Shown piece by piece: positions 17,715-26,408 of a stretch of 64,000 bases of DNA. The DNA comes from Sulfitobacter sp. THAF37 (lineage in GTDB: Bacteria > Pseudomonadota > Alphaproteobacteria > Rhodobacterales > Rhodobacteraceae). A program made the translations under genes and the position numbers. The notes under the pieces are model-generated. The model saw only the letters and a list, made by a program, of their open reading frames with translations, was not told where the DNA came from and did not search any database. Each line of letters opens with the position of its first letter. The first letter of the stretch is position 1. The stretch is from positions 1,561,501 through 1,625,500 of the forward strand of contig NZ_CP045372.1 in NCBI RefSeq assembly GCF_009363555.1, given 5' to 3'.

Positions 17715-20231
17715 TCATTCCCGCGCACGCAGGACCTGCGCGGGCCGGGCATTGAGCGCGCGCAGGGCAAACCCCAGTCCGGCCAGCACAGACGCCAGCG
17801 CCCCGCCTGCCACGATCATGAGGGCAGAGGGCCAGATCACGCTGAACCGGGTCTCCATCACGAAATGACTGATCGCCCAGCCCCCCAGAATACCGGCCAG
17901 CAGCGCGACACTGCCCGCAAACAGCCCCAGAAGCGCCGCGCGCAACACAAAGCTGGCGGCGATGGCGCGCCGTGACGCACCCAATGTCTTGAGCAGCGCG
18001 GATTCATAGCGCCGTGCCTCGGCCCCTGCCGCCGCCGCACCGATCAGCACCACGAACCCCGTCAGCAGCGTGGCCAGCGCCCCGTAGGAGGTCGCGGCGG
18101 CGAGGCTTGCCAGCACGGCGGATACCCGGTCGATGGCGTCGCGCACCCGGATCGCGGTGATGTTGGGATAGGCGGTTGCCAGATCGCGCAGAATCGCCGC
18201 TTCGGCCTCCTGCTCGGCATAGACGGTCGAGATGAAAGTATGCGGCGCACCGGCCAGCGCGGCAGGGTTCATCGTCAGGACAAAGCCGATCCCGGCGGTG
18301 GAAAAATCCACCTCCTGAAAGGCGGCGATGGTGCCGGTGATGTCGCGGCCCAGCACGTTGATGGTCAGCGTGTCGCCCAGCTTCAGACCCATCTCCTCGG
18401 CCTCTTCGGCGGCAAAGCTGATCAGCGGCGGGCCGTCGTAATCCTCCGCCCACCATTCACCGGCGGTGATCGTGGCATCTGCGCCGGGGCGGGCGGCATA
18501 GGTCACGCCCCGGTCGCCGCGCACCACCCAGTGATCGCCCGCGACCTCGCGCGCCGGTCTGCCGTTGATCTGGGTCACGACGCCGCGCAGCATCGGCGCG
18601 CTGTCGATGCGGCTGACGCCGGGGTCATCCTCCAACCGTTGGGTGTAGCCCGGCATCTGGTCCTTCTGGATGTCGACAAAGAAATAGGACGGCGCCACAT
18701 CCGGCAGGTTGCCCGCGATGGCCTGCCGCAGGTTGCCGTCGATCTGCCCCACGGCAGCCAGCACCGACAGGCCCAGACCCAGCGACAGCACCACGGCACC
18801 GGCGCCTTCGCCCGGTCCCGCAAGGGCCGCCAGCGCCCAGCGCAGCCGGGGTCGGCCCCGCGCCAGCCGCGCACCGCCCCGTGCCACCACGCGCAGCAGC
18901 ATCGCCGCCAGCACAAGGATCAGCAGCGCCCCGGCAATGCCGCCCAGCGTCCAGAGCGTCAGCCGCCACGACCCGTTGAACCAGCCCGCAAGCCCCACCA
19001 GCGCCGCCGCGAGCGCCGCGATGGCCACAAGATACTTCGCAGCCGGCAGTCGCCGCGCCCCGGCCCAGGCATCACGAAAAAGAGTTGCCGCGCGCACATC
19101 CTCGCTGCGCGCCAGCGGCCAGAGAGTAAAGGCCAGCGCCGTCAGCAGCCCGTAAAGCGCCGCCTCGATCAGCGGCGCGGGATAAACCGCGAAACTGGCC
19201 GGCAAGGGCAGCCGTGCCGCGATGATCGGCGACAGCAGCAGCGGCACCAGACCGCCCAGCACCACGCCGATCAGGACACCCAGCAAGGACAGCGCCCCGA
19301 TCTGAATGAAGTACGTCTGAAAGATCGTCGACCGCTCCGCCCCCAGGGCGCGCAGGGTGGCGATCACCCCGGTCTTGCCCTGCAGATAGGACCGCACCGC
19401 GGCAGAGACCCCGACGCCCCCGACGGCAAGGCCGGACAGACCGACGAGCACCAGAAAGGCGCTCAGCCTTTCGACGAAACGCGCCACTCCCGGCGCACCG
19501 TTGCGCGCATCGGTCCAGCGCATCCCGGCATTCTCGAACCGGGTCTTTGCCTCGGCCTCCAGTGCTGCCAGGTCGGTGCCCTCCGGCAGGTCCAGCCGGT
19601 ACTTGCTGTTATAAAGCGTTCCCGGCGCCAGCAGGCCGGACCCGTCAAGCGCATCGCGGCGCAACAGCGTGCGCGGCCCCAGCGCAAACCCACTGGCGGC
19701 GCTGTCCGGTTCGCGCAGGATCAGTGCATTCAGGCGGTAGTCGCGGGTGCCAAGGCGGAAGACATCGCCAGGTTCCAGCCCCAGCCGGTCGGACAACGCA
19801 CGCTCCATCACCGCGCCGGGCAGGTCGTCCTCGGTCGCCAGCGCCAGCTCCAGCGGCATCTCGGGGTCGAGCCGCATCTGCCCCACCAGCGGATAGGCAT
19901 CGTCCACACCTTTGATCTGGGTCAGGGCGCGGTCATCGCCGACCACCGCCATGGACCGGAATTCGACGATCTCGGACAGGGCGTCCGACCGTTCGGCCAT
20001 CCAGGCCTGCTCTTCGGGCGTGGCGAACCGATAGGTGAAATCAAGCTCGGCATCGCCACCCAGCAGGGCCGCGCCTTCGCGGGCAAGGCCCGCCTCGATC
20101 GCTGCACGCACGGACCCCACGGCGGCAATGGCCGCAACCCCCAACGCGAGACACGCAAGGAACAGGCGAAAGCCGCGCAGGCCTCCGCGCATTTCGCGGC
20201 GGGCAAACCGGGCGGCAAGCGCAAGGCTCAT
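17715..20231 (-). CDS. ybbP: FtsX-type ABC transporter permease (YbbP-like)
   Basis: An 838-residue inner-membrane permease with an N-terminal transmembrane segment, large periplasmic domains and two FtsX modules (four-helix blocks around residues 240-390 and 700-830, plus central helices). YbbAP-type exporters are mechanotransmitters linked to periplasmic lipid or ester substrates. The start at 20231 makes an ATGA overlap with the upstream ATPase gene, a sign of translational coupling. The divergent neighbour is the TesA-like esterase, the same association known in Escherichia coli, which supports a joint role in membrane or toxin defence. Confidence 0.88.
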   Translation of the reverse strand: MSLALAARFARREMRGGLRGFRLFLACLALGVAAIAAVGSVRAAIEAGLAREGAALLGGDAELDFTYRFATPEEQAWMAERSDALSEIVEFRSMAVVGDDRALTQIKGVDDAYPLVGQMRLDPEMPLELALATEDDLPGAVMERALSDRLGLEPGDVFRLGTRDYRLNALILREPDSAASGFALGPRTLLRRDALDGSGLLAPGTLYNSKYRLDLPEGTDLAALEAEAKTRFENAGMRWTDARNGAPGVARFVERLSAFLVLVGLSGLAVGGVGVSAAVRSYLQGKTGVIATLRALGAERSTIFQTYFIQIGALSLLGVLIGVVLGGLVPLLLSPIIAARLPLPASFAVYPAPLIEAALYGLLTALAFTLWPLARSEDVRAATLFRDAWAGARRLPAAKYLVAIAALAAALVGLAGWFNGSWRLTLWTLGGIAGALLILVLAAMLLRVVARGGARLARGRPRLRWALAALAGPGEGAGAVVLSLGLGLSVLAAVGQIDGNLRQAIAGNLPDVAPSYFFVDIQKDQMPGYTQRLEDDPGVSRIDSAPMLRGVVTQINGRPAREVAGDHWVVRGDRGVTYAARPGADATITAGEWWAEDYDGPPLISFAAEEAEEMGLKLGDTLTINVLGRDITGTIAAFQEVDFSTAGIGFVLTMNPAALAGAPHTFISTVYAEQEAEAAILRDLATAYPNITAIRVRDAIDRVSAVLASLAAATSYGALATLLTGFVVLIGAAAAGAEARRYESALLKTLGASRRAIAASFVLRAALLGLFAGSVALLAGILGGWAISHFVMETRFSVIWPSALMIVAGGALASVLAGLGFALRALNARPAQVLRARE

Positions 20232-20896
20232 GCGATCTGCCCGTCGGCCAGCGCGATGGATCGGTCGCAACGGTCGGCCAGCACCGGGTCATGGGTGACA
20301 AGCACCAGCGTCGCACCGTATTGGTCGCGCAGGGAAAACAGCAGGTCCATGATGGCGGTGCCATTGGCGCTGTCCAGATTGCCGGTGGGTTCATCCGCCA
20401 GCAGAATGTCCGGGCGCGGCGCGCAGGCCCGCGCCAGCGCCACCCTTTGCTGTTCTCCCCCCGACATCTGCGCCGGATAATGGCCGGTGCGATGGCCCAG
20501 TCCGACGGTATCCAGCGCCTCCTGCGCGCGGTCGAAGGCGTCCGGGACCCCTGCAAGCTCCAGCGGCGTCGCGACGTTCTCGATCGCGGTCATCGTCGGT
20601 ATCAGGTGAAAGGACTGGAACACGATGCCCATGCGGCCCCGCCGGAACCGCGCCAGCGCGTCTTCGTTCATCACGGTCAGGTCCTGACCCAGCGCCTGGA
20701 CCGTGCCGCCGGTGGCCTGCTCCAGCCCGCCCATCACCATCAGCAACGACGACTTTCCCGACCCCGAAGGCCCGGTCAGCGCGACGCTTTCCCCGCTGTC
20801 GACCTTCAGGGAGATACCGCGCAGGATATCGACAGGTCCGGCATTGCCCTTGAGCGACAAAAGCACATCTTGAAGGTGGAATACGGTGTCATTCAC
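20228..20896 (-). CDS. ybbA: ABC transporter ATP-binding protein (YbbA-like)
   Basis: A 222-residue ATPase of the LolD/MacB/YbbA class: Walker A GPSGSGKSS, signature MSGGEQQR, Walker B ILLADEPTGNLD and H-loop LVTHD. It powers the coupled YbbP permease. I chose the GTG at 20896 (reading VNDTVFHLQ) with GAAAGG upstream. An ATG at 20950 in the same frame lies inside the terminal repeat of the MITE and is probably an artefact of the insertion. Divergent from the tesA-like gene. Confidence 0.88.
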   Translation of the reverse strand: MNDTVFHLQDVLLSLKGNAGPVDILRGISLKVDSGESVALTGPSGSGKSSLLMVMGGLEQATGGTVQALGQDLTVMNEDALARFRRGRMGIVFQSFHLIPTMTAIENVATPLELAGVPDAFDRAQEALDTVGLGHRTGHYPAQMSGGEQQRVALARACAPRPDILLADEPTGNLDSANGTAIMDLLFSLRDQYGATLVLVTHDPVLADRCDRSIALADGQIA

Positions 20897-20930
20897 GCCG
20901 GGGCCTTTCTGCGGGGTCCCTAGGGCTAGC

Positions 20931-21178
20931 GGACATTCATTTTCCACCACCCGTTTCAGTCCAAAATTGCTCAGTTCCAGGCGAGAGAGCGCAGGAATAG
21001 CCAGCTATTTCAAGCTCTCTTAACGCAGAAATGGGCAATTTTGGCGAAACCCCTTCGGGGCGCGGCGGATTTTGCCTCTGCCTCTCGGATTTTCGCTTCC
21101 AATGATCACATTGCTGCGCTCAAATCAGAGCGCCAGCGGCAAAATCCGACTCGCGCGGGTGGCGGAAGATGAATGTCC
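20931..21178. mobile_element. MITE-like element, copy 1 (about 248 bp)
   Basis: Bounded by GGACATTCAT (20931-20940) and its reverse complement (21169-21178), with weaker inverted similarity extending outward to TA dinucleotides near 20921 and 21188. By eye about nine in ten positions match the copy at 57451-57715, in the same orientation. Internal inverted pairs include CCAAAATTGC/GCAATTTTGG and CGGATTTTGCC/GGCAAAATCCG, so the element can fold on itself. It carries no transposase. It fills nearly all the space between divergent ybbA and the tesA-like gene and so probably contains their promoters. Confidence 0.8.
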
Positions 21179-21243
21179 ACAGGCCCTTAGGATATGGAGT
21201 TGTTATGATGATGCGCAAGGCGATAAGGCGTTTCGGAGTGAAC

Positions 21244-21957
21244 ATGAAACATCCCACATCACTTTTCGCGTCCGACCGACGGGAAAGGCAGGCAAGAGGT
21301 GCTTCAGGCATCGCCCGAACCGCTCTGGTGGGGGTCGTTCTGGTCTGGGGCCAGGCCGTTGCGGCGCAAGAGGTCGTGGTCGCGGCATTGGGCGACAGTC
21401 TGACACAGGGCTACGGGTTGCCCGCCGATCAGGGTTTCGTCCCGCAGCTGGAAAACTGGCTGCGCGCGCAGGGCAGCGAGGTGACGCTGGTCAACGCGGG
21501 CGTGTCCGGCGATACGACCGCCGGGGGTCTTGCCCGCGTGGGCTGGACCCTGACACCCGAGGTGGACGGGATGATCGTGGCGCTGGGCGGCAATGACCTG
21601 TTGCGGGGCCTTGCCCCCGAACAGGCGCGCGCCAACCTCACCGGCATCCTGCAGGCAGCGCAGGATGCCGAGGTCGAGGTGCTGTTGATCGGGATGGAGG
21701 CACCGGGCAACTACGGGCCCGACTACAAGGCCGATTTCGACGCGATCTATCCCGAACTGGCCGCCGAATTCGACACAGGGTTTCTGGGCAGTTTCTTTGC
21801 CGGACTGACAGAAGGCGATGCGCCCGCCGATCCGGCGCAATTGCAGACCTACTTTCAGGCTGACGGTATCCATCCCAATGCCGAAGGGGTCAGCCGCATC
21901 GTGGCCCGGGTGGGCCCCGAGGTGCAGGCGCTGGTCGAGCGGATCGCGGCGGACTGA
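21244..21957 (+). CDS. tesA: Secreted GDSL arylesterase/lysophospholipase (TesA-like)
   Basis: A 237-residue SGNH hydrolase. The serine is in GDSLTQGYGL, the block III asparagine in GGNDLLRG, and the Asp/His pair in DGIHPNAEG. A hydrophobic stretch ending WGQAVAA-QE is the signal peptide, placing the enzyme in the periplasm. Two starts are possible, 21205 and 21244, each with GGAG five bases upstream; I prefer 21244 because it gives the shorter signal region. In-frame codons further upstream lie inside the MITE. Divergent from ybbAP, as in enterobacteria. Confidence 0.86.
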   Translation: MKHPTSLFASDRRERQARGASGIARTALVGVVLVWGQAVAAQEVVVAALGDSLTQGYGLPADQGFVPQLENWLRAQGSEVTLVNAGVSGDTTAGGLARVGWTLTPEVDGMIVALGGNDLLRGLAPEQARANLTGILQAAQDAEVEVLLIGMEAPGNYGPDYKADFDAIYPELAAEFDTGFLGSFFAGLTEGDAPADPAQLQTYFQADGIHPNAEGVSRIVARVGPEVQALVERIAAD

Positions 21958-21960
21958 TCC

Positions 21961-22578
21961 TTGCCGGGGCGGCTGTTTCTTACCGCGCCAATCCCGGCGC
22001 TGGCGGCAGAGTTGGGTGTGCCTGCCGCAGGATTGGCAGACGAACCGCCGCGCGCCAATATCGCGCCCGGGCAGCAGATCGTGACGCTGACCGAGGCGGG
22101 GCTCGTGCCGATGCGCTGGGGCATTGTCCCGGTGGGGCGGGTCAACGCGCGGGGCCGTCCCGTGATGGAAATGCTGGTGAACGCGCGCAGCGAAACGGTT
22201 TTCGACAAAAGCGCCTTTGCCGGGACCGGCCGCGCCGTGGTGCCGGTGAACGGTTGGTACGAATGGACCGGCGAGAAACGGCGCAAGACGGCCTGGCGGA
22301 TCGCGCCTGTGGGCGGTGGCTTTCTCTACTTCGCCGCCATCACCGACCTGTGGCAGGCCCCGGGCGGGATGCAGGTGGCCCAGGTGGCCACCTTGACCTG
22401 CCCGCCGAACGGGGACGTGGGGCCGGTCCATCATCGCATGGGTGTCCTGCTGGCGCGAAAGGACATTCAAACCTGGCTCACCAGCGGCGAAGAGGCGGTG
22501 CGCCCCCTCATGCGGCCCTGGCCGGATGGGCGGTTGCAGGTGACACAGGCCGGAGACGTCGACTGGTCCGCGCCCTGA
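21961..22578 (+). CDS. HMCES/YedK-like SRAP protein lacking catalytic Cys2
   Basis: A 205-residue SOS-response-associated peptidase (SRAP) fold protein. Conserved SRAP features are NARSET, the GWYEW glutamate and an HHRMG histidine. Canonical members begin MCGR; Cys2, freed by removal of Met1, forms a thiazolidine crosslink with abasic sites in single-stranded DNA. Here the N-terminus reads (TTG start)-Pro-Gly-Arg-Leu-Phe. The frame is fixed because the tesA-like stop (21955-21957) is in the same frame two codons upstream, so no alternative start restores a cysteine. Either the enzyme has lost crosslinking or it works differently. Confidence 0.85.
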   Translation: MPGRLFLTAPIPALAAELGVPAAGLADEPPRANIAPGQQIVTLTEAGLVPMRWGIVPVGRVNARGRPVMEMLVNARSETVFDKSAFAGTGRAVVPVNGWYEWTGEKRRKTAWRIAPVGGGFLYFAAITDLWQAPGGMQVAQVATLTCPPNGDVGPVHHRMGVLLARKDIQTWLTSGEEAVRPLMRPWPDGRLQVTQAGDVDWSAP

Positions 22579-22588
22579 ACCCGGTCCC

Positions 22589-22620
22589 GAAAAAGAAAAC
22601 GGGCGCATGAAAGCGCCCGC
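22589..22620 (-). terminator. Intrinsic terminator of the cold-shock gene
   Basis: On the minus strand GCGGGCGC and GCGCCCGT flank a six-base loop and are followed by TTTCTTTTT, a classic hairpin plus U-tract 24 bases after the csp stop codon. Confidence 0.75.
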
Positions 22621-22643
22621 ATTCCCTCATGAAACTGATGTGT

Positions 22644-22850
22644 TCAGGCCAGCGCGATATTCGCCGCGCTCTCACGGCCGTCACGGCCTGCTTCGACATC
22701 GAAAGTCACTTTCTGGTTGTCCGCGAGGCCGGTCAGACCCGCGCGTTCTACTGCAGAGATGTGGACAAAGATGTCTTTGCCGCCCCCATCAGGGGCGATG
22801 AAGCCGTAGCCTTTGGTCGTGTTGAACCATTTTACGGTGCCAGATGCCAT
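22644..22850 (-). CDS. cspA: Cold-shock domain protein
   Basis: A 68-residue single cold-shock domain with RNP1 KGYGFI and RNP2 DIFVHI, and the usual MASGTVKWFN start. It binds single-stranded RNA or DNA and acts as an RNA chaperone. The divergent region to preT (about 285 bases) contains no gene apart from its likely long 5' leader and the RutR box of preT. Several paralogues are common in this group, so the exact csp number cannot be given. Confidence 0.95.
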   Translation of the reverse strand: MASGTVKWFNTTKGYGFIAPDGGGKDIFVHISAVERAGLTGLADNQKVTFDVEAGRDGRESAANIALA

Positions 22851-23065
22851 GGACCGGGTCTCCTGTCTTTGGTCTGCCCGCAGGATGCGGCAGCGTGGCT
22901 CGGACGAAAGCGTGATCGTTCCAGCGCCGAAAGGCAGGGAGTGTCGAAAGTCGTTCGTGCAGCGGGGTCGATAATGAAAGGAATCACTCGAAAATCAAGT
23001 GCCTTTCGGTTGCTCGGCCCAATCGGCGGCCACTTGCGCAAGAAATTTCACCGGAATGAAATAAT

Positions 23066-23081
23066 TTGACCACTTGATAAA
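23066..23081 (+). promoter_or_regulatory. Candidate RutR operator upstream of preT
   Basis: The bases TTGACCACTTGATAAA match the RutR consensus TTGACCAnnTGGTCAA: the left half-site is exact and the right half differs at two of seven positions. It lies 55 bases before the preT start, in the divergent region with the cold-shock gene. A second match lies before the amidohydrolase gene, next to rutR itself. Confidence 0.65.
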
Positions 23082-23135
23082 AAAATTACTCTGATGCAGA
23101 GTTTTTCAGAACCCAGCCAAAGCAAGGTGCTCCAG

Positions 23136-24458
23136 ATGACTTCAGACGTCTTTGAACCGGGAATTCTAGCGGGTCGGCTGAACCCGGAGGCATATCAGAC
23201 CCAGTTTGCGGATCTGCATCCGCCGCTGGAGCATCACGAGGCGCTGGTGGCGGCGGATCGGTGCTATTTCTGCCATGATGCCCCCTGCATCACCGCCTGC
23301 CCGACGGATATCGACATTCCGCTGTTCATTCGACAGATCGCGACGGGCACGCCGGATGCGGCGGCCAAGACGATCCTGAGCCAGAACATCCTGGGCGGCA
23401 TGTGCGCGCGGGTCTGTCCGACGGAAACCCTGTGCGAACAGGCCTGTGTGCGTGAGATGGCCGAGGGCAAGCCGGTGCTGATCGGCCAGTTGCAACGCTA
23501 TGCGACGGACCATTTGCAGGCGCAGGGGGTGCATCCCTTTGTCCGCGCGGCCTCCACCGGCAAGACTGTGGCGGTGGTGGGCGCGGGCCCGGCGGGCCTG
23601 TCCTGCGCGCATCGGCTGGCGATGCTGGGGCATGACGTGGTGATCCACGATGCGCGGCCCAAGCCGGGCGGTCTGAACGAATACGGCATCGCGGCCTACA
23701 AGACACCGGGTGGTTTTGCCCAGGCAGAGGTCGACTGGCTGATGCAGATCGGCGGCATCAGCTTCAGGCATGAAAGCGCGCTGGGCCGGGACCTGACGCT
23801 GGAGGATCTGAAGGCGGAGTATGACGCCGTGTTTCTTGGCATCGGTCTGGGCGGTGTGAACGCCCTGGGGGCCGAGGGCGAGGACAAGACAGGCGTCAGC
23901 GACGCGGTCGATTTCATTGCCGAATTGCGTCAGGCCGATGATCTGTCGGCCCTGCCAATTGGCCGCGACGTGGTGGTGATCGGCGGCGGCATGACGGCGG
24001 TGGACGCCGCGGTGCAGGCCAAGCTGCTGGGGGCGCTCAACGTCACGCTGGTCTACCGGCGCGGGCGCGACCGGATGAATGCCTCTGTTTTCGAGCAGGA
24101 CCTCGCCGCTTCCAAGGGGGTGCGGATCGTGACGCATGCGGTGCCGGTGGCGGTGCATGGCAACGGCGCGGTGCGGGAGATCGAATTCGAATATGTCGAC
24201 GACGCGATGAAGGGCACCGGGCAGAAGCTGAAACTGCCCGCCGACCAGGTGTTCAAGGCCATCGGCCAGACGCTGGAGGCGCAGGGCGTGCCTGACCTCG
24301 ACGGACGCAAGATCAAGGTGGACGGCACCGGCCGGACCAGCGTGGCGGGCATCTGGGCCGGGGGCGATTGCGCCAGCGGCGGCGACGACCTGACCGTGAC
24401 CGCCGTGGCCGAGGGCCGCGATGCGGCGATGGACATTCACATGGCACTGACCAAATGA
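23136..24458 (+). CDS. preT: NAD-dependent dihydropyrimidine dehydrogenase, PreT subunit
   Basis: A 440-residue flavoprotein subunit resembling the small subunit of glutamate synthase. The N-terminal half has Fe-S cysteine groups (CYFCHDAPCITACP and CARVCPTETLCEQAC). The FAD and NAD Rossmann loops are VAVVGAGPAGLSCA and VVVIGGGMTAVDAA. With PreA it reduces uracil or thymine to the 5,6-dihydro form with NADH, the first step of the reductive pathway. The ATG at 23136 is chosen over one 14 codons upstream because AAGG lies at suitable distance and the family N-terminus fits. preA follows after 116 bases. Confidence 0.92.
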   Translation: MTSDVFEPGILAGRLNPEAYQTQFADLHPPLEHHEALVAADRCYFCHDAPCITACPTDIDIPLFIRQIATGTPDAAAKTILSQNILGGMCARVCPTETLCEQACVREMAEGKPVLIGQLQRYATDHLQAQGVHPFVRAASTGKTVAVVGAGPAGLSCAHRLAMLGHDVVIHDARPKPGGLNEYGIAAYKTPGGFAQAEVDWLMQIGGISFRHESALGRDLTLEDLKAEYDAVFLGIGLGGVNALGAEGEDKTGVSDAVDFIAELRQADDLSALPIGRDVVVIGGGMTAVDAAVQAKLLGALNVTLVYRRGRDRMNASVFEQDLAASKGVRIVTHAVPVAVHGNGAVREIEFEYVDDAMKGTGQKLKLPADQVFKAIGQTLEAQGVPDLDGRKIKVDGTGRTSVAGIWAGGDCASGGDDLTVTAVAEGRDAAMDIHMALTK

Positions 24459-24574
24459 GGTTTCGCATGCGAAACCTTGTTTATTAACAATGGGTTAACA
24501 TCTGAGGCGCGCCCCGCGAGGCCACCGCCGGAAACGAGCGCATCGGAACGGACACATCATTTGAGGATTGCACA

Positions 24575-25879
24575 ATGGCTGATCTGACGACCGACTTTAT
24601 CGGGATCACATCCCCGAACCCGTTCTGGCTTGCCTCTGCGCCGCCGACGGACAAGGAGTACAACGTGCGCCGCGCCTTCGAGGCCGGGTGGGGCGGTGTG
24701 GTCTGGAAAACACTGGGGTCCGAGGGGCCGCCCGTGGTCAATGTGAACGGCCCGCGCTATGGCGCGATTTACGGGGCGGACCGGCGCCTGCTGGGTCTGA
24801 ACAACATCGAACTGATCACCGACCGCGACCTTTACACCAATCTGGAAGAGATCAAGCGCGTCAAGGCCGACTATCCCGACCGGGCCATCGTCGTGTCGAT
24901 CATGGTCCCCTGCGAGGAGGAAGCCTGGAAGGCGATCCTGCCGCTGGTCGAAGACACCGGCGCGGACGGGATCGAGCTGAACTTTGGCTGCCCCCACGGG
25001 ATGAGCGAGCGCGGCATGGGCGCTGCGGTGGGCCAGGTGCCGGAATACATCGAAATGGTGACGCGCTGGTGCAAGCAGTATTATTCAAAGCCGGTGATCG
25101 TGAAACTGACGCCGAACATCACCGACATCCGCAAGCCCGCGGCGGCGGCCAAGGCCGGGGGCGCGGATGCGGTCAGCCTGATCAACACGATCAATTCGAT
25201 CACCTCCGTCAACCTCGATACCATGTCGCCGGAGCCGTCGATTGACGGCAAGGGATCGCATGGCGGCTATTGCGGACCGGCGGTCAAGCCCATCGCGATG
25301 TCGATGGTGTCGGAGATAGCGCGCGACCCCGACACGCGTGGCTTGCCGATCTCGGGGATCGGCGGCGTCACCACATGGCGCGATGCGGCGGAGTTCATTA
25401 CGCTGGGCTGTGGCAACGTGCAGGTCTGCACCGCCGCGATGACCTATGGTTTCAAGGTTGTGCAGGAAATGATCAGCGGCCTGTCCGACTGGATGGACAG
25501 CAAGGGCCACACCAGCATCGACGACTTCAAGGGCGCGGCCGTGCCCAATGTCACGGACTGGAACCAGTTGAACCTGAATTACATCGCCAAGGCCAAGATC
25601 GATCAGGACCTGTGCATTTCCTGCGGCCGCTGCTTTGCCGCCTGCGAGGACACCAGCCATCAGGCCATCGCCATGTCAGAGGACCGGACGTTCACGGTGA
25701 TCGACGCGGAATGCGTCGCCTGCAACCTGTGCGTCAACGTCTGCCCGGTGGAAGACTGCATCACGATGGAGGCGATGGCACCCGGCAGCACCGATCCGCG
25801 CACCGGCAAGGTGGTGGAGCCGGACTACGCCAACTGGACGACCCATCCGAACAATCCCTCTGTGACCGCCGCCGAGTAA
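24575..25879 (+). CDS. preA: NAD-dependent dihydropyrimidine dehydrogenase, PreA subunit
   Basis: A 434-residue catalytic subunit. An FMN TIM barrel related to dihydroorotate dehydrogenase occupies roughly residues 1-330 (GIELNFGCPHGM is the active-site region). Two C-terminal ferredoxin clusters follow: CISCGRCFAACED and CVACNLCVNVCPVEDC. It performs pyrimidine reduction with electrons from PreT. Its stop codon lies 3 bases before a sequence matching the end of the 7.9-kb inverted-repeat element. Confidence 0.94.
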   Translation: MADLTTDFIGITSPNPFWLASAPPTDKEYNVRRAFEAGWGGVVWKTLGSEGPPVVNVNGPRYGAIYGADRRLLGLNNIELITDRDLYTNLEEIKRVKADYPDRAIVVSIMVPCEEEAWKAILPLVEDTGADGIELNFGCPHGMSERGMGAAVGQVPEYIEMVTRWCKQYYSKPVIVKLTPNITDIRKPAAAAKAGGADAVSLINTINSITSVNLDTMSPEPSIDGKGSHGGYCGPAVKPIAMSMVSEIARDPDTRGLPISGIGGVTTWRDAAEFITLGCGNVQVCTAAMTYGFKVVQEMISGLSDWMDSKGHTSIDDFKGAAVPNVTDWNQLNLNYIAKAKIDQDLCISCGRCFAACEDTSHQAIAMSEDRTFTVIDAECVACNLCVNVCPVEDCITMEAMAPGSTDPRTGKVVEPDYANWTTHPNNPSVTAAE

Positions 25880-25881
25880 TA

Positions 25882-25895
25882 GGTCCAGAGCCTAG
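25882..25895. repeat. Solo end of the 7873-8227 element family
   Basis: GGTCCAGAGCCTAG repeats 14 bases of the terminal inverted repeat seen at 7873-7888 and 8212-8227, and the similarity continues weakly into the end of preA. No matching second end is visible nearby. It overlaps the TAG stop codon of the convergent small gene. It could be a remnant of an excised or degraded copy. Confidence 0.45.
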
Positions 25896-26257
25896 GCCTG
25901 TCCGGCCCCTTTCAGGAAGGGTGAGGTCGGTAAGGGGTCGGGCATGGTGCTGGAAATTTCTGCCAGTGTCGGCATCAGGTTTTCGATCTGCGCGGCCATG
26001 ATCGAACCTGCCGTGGCGTCCGTCGGACGGCGTGACAGCGCGGGGCGCTGTGCCGCCTCACCGCCCGCACCGGCACCGGTGCCGGAATGGGAGGTCGAGG
26101 ACCCCTGTCGGGGGGTATCGGCGGGGCGGGTGGCGGGCGCGATCCTGACCGCGGGTGACGTTGCGGTGACACTGGCATCGGTGCCCTGTACGACTTTTTG
26201 CCCGGCCGTGGCCGTGCCATGCACCGCGAATGGATTGGTCAAAAGTAGAACACTCAT
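25892..26257 (-). CDS. Hypothetical protein between preA and rutR
   Basis: A 121-residue protein with low-complexity Ala/Thr/Pro/Ser content, no transmembrane segment and no motif I recognise. It starts MSVLLLTNPFAVHGTATA with GGAGCAGAG upstream at good spacing. The C-terminal third (NLMPTLAEISSTMPDPLPTS) is more ordered and may be the conserved part. The stop codon falls inside the solo repeat end, so the C-terminus may have been altered by that sequence. It is convergent with preA and upstream of nothing on its own strand. Function unknown; its place in the pyrimidine island is suggestive only. Confidence 0.55.
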   Translation of the reverse strand: MSVLLLTNPFAVHGTATAGQKVVQGTDASVTATSPAVRIAPATRPADTPRQGSSTSHSGTGAGAGGEAAQRPALSRRPTDATAGSIMAAQIENLMPTLAEISSTMPDPLPTSPFLKGAGQA

Positions 26258-26408
26258 CTCTGCTCCGATCATGTGAAACAGGGCTTTTCGCCCATGAGAC
26301 AGCCTGCGGCGCAATCATGAAGGAAGTGTAAAGACGCCTGTGCCTGGCCGGGATGCTGCGCCTGCGGCCCCGTGGGATACCGAGAAACGGCAGCGGGATC
26401 CGGGCCGC

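Noticed and set aside
18240-20480. 746-codon plus-strand frame through ybbP
   Set aside because: Shadow of the permease and ATPase; no recognisable motif.
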